Shown: piece by piece, positions 1 through 7,599 of the stretch
Layout: each line of letters opens with the position of its first letter
Numbering within the stretch: the first letter of the stretch is position 1
Assembly (NCBI GenBank): GCA_022562275.1
Contig: JADFPP010000023.1
Location: forward strand, 1-43,087
Origin: Bacteroidota bacterium
Lineage (GTDB): Bacteria > Bacteroidota > Ignavibacteria > Ignavibacteriales > Ignavibacteriaceae
Direction: 5' to 3'
DNA length: 43,087 bases
Position numbers and translations under genes: made by a program
Notes under the pieces: generated by a model
What the model saw: the letters and a program-made list of their open reading frames with translations, nothing else
The model's database searches: none
What the model was told of the DNA's origin: nothing

Positions 1-1163
1 TCATACATAAATATAGCTGATTGATCTGTTCCGTTATGTCCACCAAAAAAATATATTTTGCCATTTACTTCTATTGATGACATACCCCAAATTTTGCTAT
101 ATGGAAATGCGTTTGTTTCTGTACCAACCCCGCTAATTAGGTCAACATCTATTATCTTATTATTAACTCCCCATCCATTACTTGTTCCTGTAGCAAAACC
201 AGGTCCCATATAGAAATGACCATCATAATAAGCTGCATTAACATTAAAACCAACTTCATAAGGGAGTGTGGTTGTTAATTCTTCCCATGTATTGTCTGCT
301 ATATTGTATTTCCAAATCCAGTCATTCCCTTGAACTACATAATCTCCAGGATCTCTACCACCAAATAGATAAAGATTATTATTTACTGTATTATATGCAG
401 TATAGAAAAAATGCATATCTACCGGGAGACTATCCAGTTCTTCAACTACTATTGTATTGGATGGAGGTGGTTGGAATTCTCTTGCTACATTAGATATTCT
501 TACTTCATCAATTAAAACATTTGCATTTACTTGAACGATACTTCCTTTAAAAGAAGCTATCCTTATAATATCAACTTGATTATAAGGGTTAATAAATACG
601 GTGTATTCTTGCTCGATTCCATTTATATACATTTTTGTATTATTACCATCATAGGTAGCCATTACATGTACCCACTCATTTAGTTGTATTAGACTATTAG
701 TCTGACAAATATTCCAGTCATTTCCATCACGTCTAAAAAATTGAAGATGTCCCTTACTTCCAAAAGATCCAAGGAACAATGCATACTCATCCAATCCTAT
801 GATCTTCGTACCGCCTTGAAAATAAATGTCGGTTTTAATCCAGGTTTCCATTGTTATCGGCTCACCACCAACAATATTTAGAGATGAAGTATATGGTAAA
901 GTAATTCCCAAATCAGTATTGTTGTTTGGATAAGTCCTTCCTCCAAAAAATTTTCCTTCTGATAGTTGGTTCCCGTATATTATCCCGTGGTTTTTATACT
1001 GGCTTTCATCGTTTGCTATAATACCAGAAGTTTCGTTCAGGTGGAGTAGGAGAACTGTATTTTCATCTGAAGTATATTCTTCAGTTTGCACTTGTCCGAA
1101 TGTTACACAGCAAGCTAACGTAACAATAAATTGTAGCTTAATGATTGTAGATAAAAATTTCAT
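1..1163 (-). CDS. Exported LamG-domain / Kelch-repeat protein, 3' end missing
   Basis: An open minus-strand frame runs without a stop from an ATG at 1163 to the window edge (about 387 codons), so the C-terminus lies outside. The start is supported by an AGGAGG box 6-7 bases upstream. The N-terminus is a signal peptide (MKFLSTIIKLQFIVTLACCV, then TFGQ). Residues about 35-200 read as a concanavalin/LamG-like fold: 'LLLHLNETSG', 'ITMETWIKT', 'EWVHVMATYDG', 'MYINGIEQ', 'VLIDEVRISNVAR' are the usual strand motifs. After about residue 225 there are Kelch-type blades ('NNLYLFGGRDPG', 'NTWEELTTTLPY', 'GKIYFFGGHNG'). Such proteins are usually surface or secreted carbohydrate/adhesion proteins, and in this lineage often end in a T9SS tail, which cannot be seen here. 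Family assignment is from motifs; the ligand is unknown. Confidence 0.85.
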   Translation of the reverse strand, partial: MKFLSTIIKLQFIVTLACCVTFGQVQTEEYTSDENTVLLLHLNETSGIIANDESQYKNHGIIYGNQLSEGKFFGGRTYPNNNTDLGITLPYTSSLNIVGGEPITMETWIKTDIYFQGGTKIIGLDEYALFLGSFGSKGHLQFFRRDGNDWNICQTNSLIQLNEWVHVMATYDGNNTKMYINGIEQEYTVFINPYNQVDIIRIASFKGSIVQVNANVLIDEVRISNVAREFQPPPSNTIVVEELDSLPVDMHFFYTAYNTVNNNLYLFGGRDPGDYVVQGNDWIWKYNIADNTWEELTTTLPYEVGFNVNAAYYDGHFYMGPGFATGTSNGWGVNNKIIDVDLISGVGTETNAFPYSKIWGMSSIEVNGKIYFFGGHNGTDQSAIFMY

Positions 1164-1622
1164 AATAGCCCTCCTACTGATGAAATTCAATAAAACATAC
1201 TACTTAAGTAGATTAAATGTTGTTAATTATAAAATTGATATAAATAATTTTGTTTTAATAATATATTATATATTGAAAAAAGTAGTGAATTCGGAAAACT
1301 TTGTATAAAAATATATCTTTTTTTCTACACAGAAAATTTTTATTTAGTTATTTCTTTATGATTGCCCTCCAAATCTTTATAATACAACCTTATTGCCAAT
1401 ACCAGGGAAGTCCTCTGGTTAAACCCTAGTGTTGTAATATAGTAAATATTAATATTGAAACAATGGGTCTGACTAATAAATATTAGGATTTTTAAGAATT
1501 ATCTCAATATAGAGCATATTTTCTTCTAATAACCTTCTTTAAGCCTAATACACTGCGTTCATTCGAGTACTTGGTATACGGGACTCCTAATTTAAAACTT
1601 TACGAGGTACCGGGGGTAAATA

Positions 1623-1649
1623 AAAAGGCGATCAAATGACCACCTTTTA
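1623..1649 (-). terminator. Hairpin with flanking T-run, possible terminator
   Basis: On the minus strand the bases read AAAGGTGG - 8-base loop - TCGCCTTT followed by T's; the stem is complete if two G-T pairs are allowed. It lies downstream of whatever minus-strand gene once occupied the IS target site. Moderate-to-weak call from structure only. Confidence 0.4.
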
Positions 1650-1723
1650 TTAACTAATATAAACAGGAATAGATGCTTATTTCACTAATAATTATCCGCC
1701 GTAGTGCTTAACGAAGGAGAACC

Positions 1724-1733
1724 ATCTTCTTAC
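1724..1733. repeat. Left target-site duplication of the IS (10 bp)
   Basis: ATCTTCTTAC occurs here and again at 3193-3202, directly outside the two inverted ends of the element. A direct repeat of 10 bp is within the 10-13 bp range known for IS4-family insertions. Confidence 0.8.
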
Positions 1734-3192
1734 CTGAACATCCCCCAAAAATAACAATCCAAAACAGACAAGTAATTATAAAACAATAAGATAAAAGAAA
1801 ACAGAAGTGGAAAAGTAAGTTTTGAAAAAAAATGGGGTATGTACTTGCAAGCAATATCATAAGCGCCCGATCTTTGTAAGTGTAATAAAAATAAAGAGGA
1901 CGCTTATGAATTACAGTAAAACAGCCAGAAAGCTGTTGAGTAAAATTAACGAATTTTCGGGGTATGTTTCAACTAAATTAGATAAAACAGCAAAGCGGTT
2001 TATATGTGAAGGAATATACGGGATATTAAGCTCGCAGTCTGTTTTATTAACAGAAATGGGAAGATCGCTTGATAGTAATGTATCGCTAAAGAAGATAGAA
2101 GAGCGTTATTGCAGGCAACTAAACAAGGAAAAGATTTGGCAGGAGATACATATAAACGTATTAAGGTCAGCATCATCAAGGATAAAAGAGAATAGTTTGC
2201 TAATACTGGATTTAGGAGATATAGAGAAGAAATATGCTGATAAGATGCAATACCTGGCAAAAGTAAGAGACGGGAGCCAGCAAGGAGCAATAGTAAAGGG
2301 ATATTGGACAAATCAGGTAATAGCAACAGAGCTTAACAGCAGAGAAGTAATCCCATTATATTCAGATTTATACTCACAAAACTCACCTGATTTTAAGAGC
2401 GATAATGAAGAGATAATCAGAGCAATAGATATGGTAAGCAGTCATACATCAAACAGAGGGATATGGGTAATAGATCGAGGCGGAGACCGGGAAGTGCTAT
2501 ATAAATATTTGTTAAGTAAAAACGATCAGAAAAGATTTATAATACGAATGGTAGGCAATAGAGATTTAATATATAATAACAAAAGGCAAAACGCATTAAA
2601 ATTAGCAGAACAAATCAAGTGTCCGTATAAACAGACAATAGCGAAAGAAGACAGAGGAAAAGAAAAAGTATATCATATAAGTTATGGATACCTGAGAGTA
2701 AAATTACCTGGTCATCTTGATAGACAGTTATATATGCTGGTTGTAAAGGGGTTTGGGAATAAGCCAATGATGATACTAACCACAGAGCCCTTAAGGCGGA
2801 ACAGAAAAGTACTTCAACGAATATTGGAATCATACCTAACCAGATGGAAAATAGAAGAGACTATACGGTTTATAAAACAGGGCTATGATTTAGAAAACAT
2901 AAGAATATTAACATATAGAAGATTAAGAAATATGATGGCGTTGCTTTTAGCAGTATTTTATTTTATAGCAGTAATATTAAACGGATCATACAAGCTAAAA
3001 ATATTAGTAGGTAATTTATTATATGAAGCGAAACGGGTATTTGGAATACCAAACTTTCTATATTATGCAATTGGAGACGGATTGAGTGCAATTTTTAGCA
3101 AAAGCCCTAATAAAATAAGAGTTAAAAAAAATGATTGGTCAGATCAACTAAAACTAAATTTTGGAGCAACGTAAATTTCGGGGTAACTTCAG
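1734..3192 (+). mobile_element. Complete IS4-family insertion sequence, 1459 bp
   Basis: The boundaries were set from the sequence. The left end begins CTGAACATCCCCCAAAAATA and the reverse complement of the right end begins CTGAAGTTACCCCGAAATTT; 14 of 20 positions match, including the outer five and a CCCC block. Immediately outside lie two copies of ATCTTCTTAC (1724-1733, 3193-3202). The element holds one transposase gene with an intact reading frame. Intact frame, recognisable ends and a perfect duplication together point to a fairly recent insertion. It landed between the LamG/Kelch gene and the kinase locus; joining the flanks gives only a short open minus-strand stretch, so no real gene is clearly interrupted. 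Confidence 0.85.
1906..3174 (+). CDS. IS4-family DDE transposase
   Basis: 422 aa from the ATG at 1906, preceded by AGAGGA at 1895-1900. The frame is open back to a TTG at 1822, but that extra stretch (28 residues) has no ribosome-binding site and is not typical of the family, so I prefer 1906. The DDE triad is visible: first Asp in 'LLILDLGDIEKK', second in 'GIWVIDRGGDRE', and the Glu inside 'YLTRWKIEETIRFIK', which fits the Y-(2)-R-(3)-E-(6)-K signature of IS4 enzymes exactly. The C-terminus is a basic helix region ending 'SDQLKLNFGAT'. The protein cuts and rejoins the IS ends listed above. No frameshift or missing catalytic residue is seen, so it is probably active. Confidence 0.93.
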   Translation: MNYSKTARKLLSKINEFSGYVSTKLDKTAKRFICEGIYGILSSQSVLLTEMGRSLDSNVSLKKIEERYCRQLNKEKIWQEIHINVLRSASSRIKENSLLILDLGDIEKKYADKMQYLAKVRDGSQQGAIVKGYWTNQVIATELNSREVIPLYSDLYSQNSPDFKSDNEEIIRAIDMVSSHTSNRGIWVIDRGGDREVLYKYLLSKNDQKRFIIRMVGNRDLIYNNKRQNALKLAEQIKCPYKQTIAKEDRGKEKVYHISYGYLRVKLPGHLDRQLYMLVVKGFGNKPMMILTTEPLRRNRKVLQRILESYLTRWKIEETIRFIKQGYDLENIRILTYRRLRNMMALLLAVFYFIAVILNGSYKLKILVGNLLYEAKRVFGIPNFLYYAIGDGLSAIFSKSPNKIRVKKNDWSDQLKLNFGAT

Positions 3193-3202
3193 ATCTTCTT
3201 AC
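3193..3202. repeat. Right target-site duplication of the IS (10 bp)
   Basis: Second copy of ATCTTCTTAC, abutting the right inverted end of the IS4-family element; see the copy at 1724-1733. Confidence 0.8.
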
Positions 3203-3503
3203 AGCTTGATCTTTCTCAAACGCTTCATACTAATTATCAAACATTTTTCTCAATTAATTTGAAACATTTGATGAATTAATATTTGAACCGATTAAAAATT
3301 AGGTTGCCTACATTTATCTTTCCAATCTACAGTGATGTTGTAGATTTCTGAACATTAACTTCCACAAGAAGTGACCTTTCAGAGTGCTTTACCGTAAGAA
3401 TATAATAAGAGATTCTGATAAATCTATATAATATAATTCGTTTTAAGGAGAGTCAAGGAATTGAACCCAGAAAGATCTTTAATCAGTTTGCAAAAATACC
3501 AGA
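3203..3503. other. Intergenic region, no gene seen
   Basis: About 300 bases between the IS and the terminator of the kinase locus. Frames on both strands are broken by frequent stops. A short stretch at 3447-3470 resembles the 3' part of a tRNA on the minus strand (TTCAATT loop and a 3' arm ACTCTCC) but no 5' half is present. Confidence 0.5.
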
Positions 3504-3530
3504 AAATAAAAAGTCTCCCGCTTGAGGAGA
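3504..3530 (-). terminator. Rho-independent terminator of the kinase locus
   Basis: On the minus strand TCTCC - 7-base loop - GGAGA is followed by CTTTTTATTTTC. It lies about 170 bases beyond the stop of the 1244-aa kinase and just past the T9SS-tail remnant, so it is placed to end the minus-strand transcript. Confidence 0.65.
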
Positions 3531-3556
3531 TTTATATAAAAAGTATAGTAATATTT

Positions 3557-3610
3557 TTACTTCATCAACACAATTTTCATAGTTTCATCAAACTCATTTA
3601 GCTTCTTAAA
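3557..3610 (-). pseudogene. Remnant of a T9SS C-terminal sorting tail
   Basis: Seventeen codons and a stop read FKKLNEFDETMKIVLMK. The 'ETMKIVLMK' ending is the usual last strand of a type A T9SS sorting domain. A stop codon precedes it in frame, so only the tail of a former secreted-protein gene survives. It sits between the kinase debris at 3627 and the terminator at 3504. The call rests on the motif alone. Confidence 0.55.
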
Positions 3611-3626
3611 TTAACATTTAGGTGCA

Positions 3627-3698
3627 TCAATATACCACACTTATTCCTCCCCCGCCGAGTTTCTCTAATATTTTATAATGTGATATAGTTTTTCCAAT
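3627..3698 (-). pseudogene. Remnant of the first exon-like start of a Ser/Thr kinase gene
   Basis: Directly after the stop of the 1244-aa kinase the minus strand reads IGKTISHYKILEKLG, then GGGISVVY and a stop. This is the first ~23 residues of the same kinase family (compare MIGKTISHYKILEKLG at the start of the intact gene), with Glu and Met of the GEGGMG glycine loop lost and no start codon. At DNA level it closely matches the start of the neighbouring gene, so it is debris of a tandem copy. Confidence 0.8.
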
Positions 3699-3700
3699 AA

Positions 3701-6700
3701 TTATTGAAGTTCCATTTTCCGAAGCAGTGCCTGAAACCTTGGATGATCACTCAGGCTGCTGAACAAAGGGTTAAGGTTCAGGAAAGGCATCCATGGACTG
3801 CGTTCTTGGAATGCCCGCTCAAGGTGTTCCAACGCCTGATCTTTCTTTCCCAGACCTAAGGAAACAACAGCAAGATCGTGGGACGGAACGTATTCTTTTT
3901 CGGCTCTATCAAGAAGAGCCTTCTCAATACTCCGTGCTTCTTCCTTGTTCCCTGCGAAACCTTCTGCGAACCCAAGTCCTGACAGTATTCTTGTATCTCT
4001 TCGAGCCAGAGAATTGGCTTTGCGAAGGCTATATAATGCACGGTCAAATTGCTTCAAGGCCACATACACGATGCTCAAATCATAGTGTGCGTATGCAAAG
4101 GTCGAATCGAATTCGATAGTCTTCAGCAACTGATAGATTGCTTTTTGAAACTCTCCTCCGCGCCGGTAGTGCAGACCAAGCTGGGTATTGATAATAAGCG
4201 CATAGGGATCGAGTTCAAGTGCACGATGAGATTCTTGATATGCGCTTTCGAATTCTCCGCGCAGCACAAACACTTCTGAGTACCAATGGTAACCGTTAGC
4301 ATACCGGGGATTCAGTTCGATCGCTCTTTTTAAATTGGATTCAGCCTTATCAAGATCCCAGTCGTAGTGTATGTTAATGTCACCCAGAGAGGCATAAGTT
4401 TCAGCGAGTGTATTGTCTAACTGTAATGCTCGCTCAATAAAGACTTTTGCGAGTGAAAAACTCTCGATTGGTTGTTTCCTTCCGTATACTCCAAGCATCA
4501 AGTATGAATCACCGAGCCCGGCATACGCCAGTGCGTATGTTGAGTCTTTATCAATTGCCTGTTGAAAATACTCGATACTTTTATTTACACCTTCTTCGGA
4601 CCTTTTGTTCCAATAGTAACGACCCTTTAAGTAAAGGTTATAAGCTTCAATGTTAGTGGCTCTCTTGTTACTGAAAGAATATATTTGATCACCGGAAAGT
4701 CTGACTTGTAGTGCTTCGACAATTGACTCTGTAAGGTCGTCTTGAATTACAAATATGTCAGTTAACTCCCGCTCATAAATATTTGACCAGAGGTGAAATC
4801 CGTCGGCGACATTTATTAGCTTTGCAGTAACACGTAATTTATTGCCTGATTTTCGGACACTTCCTTCAAGCACTGTCCCAACCCCCAACTTTTCTCCGAT
4901 TGTTTGAATGTCCGTTTCTTGTCCTCTAAATGAAAAAGATGAAGTCCGCGACGAAACTTTCAGGTCAGGAAACTGCGCTAACGCGTTGATAATTTCTTCA
5001 GACATACCATCGGCAAAGTAATCTTGTTCCGGATCGGCGCTTAGGTTAGTGAAAGGCAGCACCGCGATTGATTTTTCTATTATAACTGAATCAGAATTTG
5101 AGGAATCGAAAATGAGTACTGCAAGAATAGTAATTACAGCAATGATTACAATACCAGTAATCCCTGAAATCCATTTCTTGCTCCTTTTAGTTTTTAAAGC
5201 TGACTTTTTAGTCGTGAATGAATTCTTAGCATTATCAGATTGTAAATCTTTTAATAACTCGTGAGTATTTTGATACCTCTCATCCCGATTCGCTGACAAT
5301 GATTTGCTCACTATCTTTTCCCAAATTATAGGAATGTCCTGCCTCAGAGTAGATATTGGTTCCGGCTCCTCATTCAGAATTGAATAAATCACAGCTTGCT
5401 CATAGTCACCTTTAAAAGGCAGTTGACCAGTAAGCATCTCATACAATATCACACCGAATGACCAAATATCAGTTCTTTGATCGACCCCCTCACCCCTTGC
5501 CTGTTCAGGCGACATATATGCAACGGTTCCAACTGTTGATCCAATTTTGGTAAGTTCTGTTCCACCTTTAATCTTTGCCAAACCAAAATCCATTATTTTT
5601 ACTTTACCATCTTTGGTAATCATTATGTTGCTGGATTTAATATCCCTATGTATAATTTCTTTTTTGTGTGCTGCTATTAATCCCTCTGCAATTTGTGTAG
5701 CAATGTTAATTGCTTCTTTGGATTGAATCGGACCAGCTTTTATTTCCTCCTTAAGTTCCTTTCCATCGATGAATTCCATAACAATGAACATTTCATTATC
5801 AAATTCTTCGATGGCGTAAATGGTAGCAATATTTGGATGGTTAAGTGCAGCAGCAGCTTTGGCTTCAATCTTAAATCTTTCACGCTCTTCAGAATTTGCA
5901 GAAATGTTGTGAGGTAAGAACTTAATAGCTACAGTTCTTTCGAGCTTAGTATCTTCTGCTTTATAAACTTTTCCCATTCCCCCTTCGCCTAACTTCGCTA
6001 ATATTTTATAATGTGATATGGTTCTACCAAGTGCGGGTTTTGTTATTTTTATTTGTTTGCTTTCCCAGGGAAATTCTATGCAATAAATTTCAACAGGGGA
6101 TTCTATATTTTTAAGTTTTTGAATGCCCAGATTTCGCACAGGTAGTTCAATTTTATTCTTAATTTGCCTTACTACATCCTCTGATAAACAAATACCGCCG
6201 GGAGCCGAGAGAGGCTCTAATCTTGCAGCGATATTCACCCCGTCGCCGTGAACATGCTTACCAATATGAATAACATCACCAATGTGTAAACCAATGCGAA
6301 GAATTATTTGTTTTTCCTGATCAGCCTTTGAGTTTCTCCGGTGTAGCATCTTCTGAATTTTAATAGCGCACCTTACTGCCTCAAGAGCACTCTTAAATTC
6401 AACAAAGAATGCATCTCCAATTGTTTCCACCTCATTTCCTCCGTGTTTTTGAAATAAAGGACGAAGTAGTCGTCGGTGAACTTCGAGCAGCTCTATTGCC
6501 AGCGATTCATTTTTCTGAGTTAATGCACTGTAACCAACCATGTCTGTAAACATTATAGCCGATAGCTTGCGATGTCTTTCAGAACTTTCCAGTTTTCTAT
6601 CAGTGCTGTCAATGTTTCTTTGAGATTCCAGACAAATGATTAACTCTTTTAATAATTCGTTTACACTTTGGAATCGTTCACCAACATTTTTTGAAATTGC

Positions 6701-7435
6701 TTTTAGAACAACATCTTGCAATTTCTTAGGAACATCACTTCGAAAATTTAATAGTGGAAATGGTTCTTCATTAAGAATTGAATAAATGATTGCCTGATCA
6801 TATTCACCGTTGAAGGGAAGTTTTCTAGTGATCATTTCATAGATAACAACCCCAAGAGACCAAATATCAGTCCGATGATCAATCCTCTCACTCCTAATCT
6901 GTTCTGGGGAAATATGCGCAATTGTCCCAATTTGTAAATTATCCTGAGTTGACCTACTTTCACCTATTAGTTTCGCAATCCCAAAATCAAGAATCTTTAC
7001 AAGTCCATCTTCAGTAACTACAATATTTGCAGGTTTTATATCGCTATGAATTATTCCTCGTTGGTGCGCTTTTATTAATCCACTAGCAATTTGAATAGCA
7101 ATGTCGATAACTTCATTAATGGGAATGGTACTTTTTTCGATCTTCTTTGTAAGAATCATTCCACCGTAATATGCCATCGAAATAAACATCTGTCCTTCAT
7201 CTGTTTCATTAATCTCATGGATAGTACAGATATTTGGATGATCGAGAGCAGATGCAGCACGTGCCTCTCGAATAAATCTATCCTTAGCTTCTTTATCAGA
7301 AGTTAGTGAAGATGGAAGAAATTTAAGGGCAACGGTTCTATCAAGTTTAGTATCCTGAGCTTTATAGACTATGCCCATTCCGCCTTCGCCGAGTTTCTCT
7401 AATATTTTGTAGTGTGAAATCGTTTTACCTATCAT
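3701..7435 (-). CDS. Kinase - nucleotide cyclase - kinase - TolB-like - TPR signalling fusion
   Basis: 1244 aa. Domain order: Ser/Thr kinase 1 (about 8-270), class III nucleotide cyclase (about 288-455), Ser/Thr kinase 2 (about 474-732), one membrane helix (about 757-776), a TolB/FlgO-like region ('KSIAVLPFTNLSADPEQDYF', 788-915) and TPR repeats (about 925-1235). Kinase 2 is complete: glycine loop 483-488, Lys505, HRD 596-598, DFG 616-618. Kinase 1 keeps Lys38, Asp132 and DFG 150-152, but HRD is HSD (Ser131). The cyclase keeps both metal Asp residues (298 in 'FTDMVGYS', 341 in 'ETIGDAFF') and Asn401/Arg405; Glu337 stands where adenylyl cyclases usually have Lys, so the nucleotide is uncertain. 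The N-terminal enzymes should be cytoplasmic and the TPR part across the membrane. The ATG overlaps the stop of the upstream 55-codon ORF (ATGA). Likely arose by fusion of two tandem kinase genes. Confidence 0.92.
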   Translation of the reverse strand: MIGKTISHYKILEKLGEGGMGIVYKAQDTKLDRTVALKFLPSSLTSDKEAKDRFIREARAASALDHPNICTIHEINETDEGQMFISMAYYGGMILTKKIEKSTIPINEVIDIAIQIASGLIKAHQRGIIHSDIKPANIVVTEDGLVKILDFGIAKLIGESRSTQDNLQIGTIAHISPEQIRSERIDHRTDIWSLGVVIYEMITRKLPFNGEYDQAIIYSILNEEPFPLLNFRSDVPKKLQDVVLKAISKNVGERFQSVNELLKELIICLESQRNIDSTDRKLESSERHRKLSAIMFTDMVGYSALTQKNESLAIELLEVHRRLLRPLFQKHGGNEVETIGDAFFVEFKSALEAVRCAIKIQKMLHRRNSKADQEKQIILRIGLHIGDVIHIGKHVHGDGVNIAARLEPLSAPGGICLSEDVVRQIKNKIELPVRNLGIQKLKNIESPVEIYCIEFPWESKQIKITKPALGRTISHYKILAKLGEGGMGKVYKAEDTKLERTVAIKFLPHNISANSEERERFKIEAKAAAALNHPNIATIYAIEEFDNEMFIVMEFIDGKELKEEIKAGPIQSKEAINIATQIAEGLIAAHKKEIIHRDIKSSNIMITKDGKVKIMDFGLAKIKGGTELTKIGSTVGTVAYMSPEQARGEGVDQRTDIWSFGVILYEMLTGQLPFKGDYEQAVIYSILNEEPEPISTLRQDIPIIWEKIVSKSLSANRDERYQNTHELLKDLQSDNAKNSFTTKKSALKTKRSKKWISGITGIVIIAVITILAVLIFDSSNSDSVIIEKSIAVLPFTNLSADPEQDYFADGMSEEIINALAQFPDLKVSSRTSSFSFRGQETDIQTIGEKLGVGTVLEGSVRKSGNKLRVTAKLINVADGFHLWSNIYERELTDIFVIQDDLTESIVEALQVRLSGDQIYSFSNKRATNIEAYNLYLKGRYYWNKRSEEGVNKSIEYFQQAIDKDSTYALAYAGLGDSYLMLGVYGRKQPIESFSLAKVFIERALQLDNTLAETYASLGDINIHYDWDLDKAESNLKRAIELNPRYANGYHWYSEVFVLRGEFESAYQESHRALELDPYALIINTQLGLHYRRGGEFQKAIYQLLKTIEFDSTFAYAHYDLSIVYVALKQFDRALYSLRKANSLARRDTRILSGLGFAEGFAGNKEEARSIEKALLDRAEKEYVPSHDLAVVSLGLGKKDQALEHLERAFQERSPWMPFLNLNPLFSSLSDHPRFQALLRKMELQ

Positions 7436-7599
7436 AGTATTTCAACCATTATAGCAATGTTACGGTGGACAAGTCCGCCCTGCCTTGGCTGCCGATAATT
7501 TAGCAAATACATTTTACCAGTAATCTGCAGACAGGCTTCGCCTAATTTTTCGAGAATCTTATAATGCGATCCGCGGCGGCGGATTGTATTACCAATCAT
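7432..7599 (-). pseudogene. 55-codon ORF with a decayed kinase N-terminus
   Basis: The ORF begins MIGNTIRRRGSHYKILEKLG, matching the start of the adjacent kinase with a small insertion (RRRG), and then loses similarity after 'GEA' inside a stretch rich in CCTGCC/GGCAGG-type repeat bases. It ends 'IAIMVEIL'. Its ATG overlaps the stop of the phosphatase gene (ATGA) and its stop overlaps the ATG of the big kinase (ATGA), so it may still act as a translational bridge between them. It cannot form a kinase. Whether the peptide itself does anything is unknown. Confidence 0.65.

Larger units (their letters stand above)
1164..1733. other. Intergenic region without a convincing gene
   Basis: AT-rich gap between the LamG/Kelch gene (reading leftwards) and the insertion sequence. 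The first part must carry the promoter of the LamG gene. The rest holds a hairpin at 1623-1649 and short open stretches in several minus frames around 1340-1440 and 1692-1733, broken by stops. I see no intact gene in it. Confidence 0.5.

Noticed and set aside
1340-1440. Possible decayed coding stretch on the minus strand ('VLAIRLYYKDLEGNHKEITK')
   Set aside because: Each minus frame is open only for about 20 codons and I recognise no family; the small ACCAG/CTGGT hairpin there may also be chance.
1692-1733. Joined flanks of the IS read 'YEAFEKDQAVRRWFSFVKHYGG' and stop
   Set aside because: Could be the end of a gene cut by the IS, but stops lie just upstream in frame and 22 codons are too few to tell from chance.
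1822-1905. Upstream TTG extension of the transposase
   Set aside because: No ribosome-binding site and not typical of IS4 transposases; the ATG at 1906 has AGAGGA in front.
3447-3470. tRNA-like 3' end on the minus strand (CTGGGTTCAATTCC then ACTCTCC)
   Set aside because: T-arm stem pairs poorly (one mismatch and one G-T), and no D-arm, anticodon arm or matching 5' GGAGAGT is found at the required distance. Too weak to call a gene or an attachment site.
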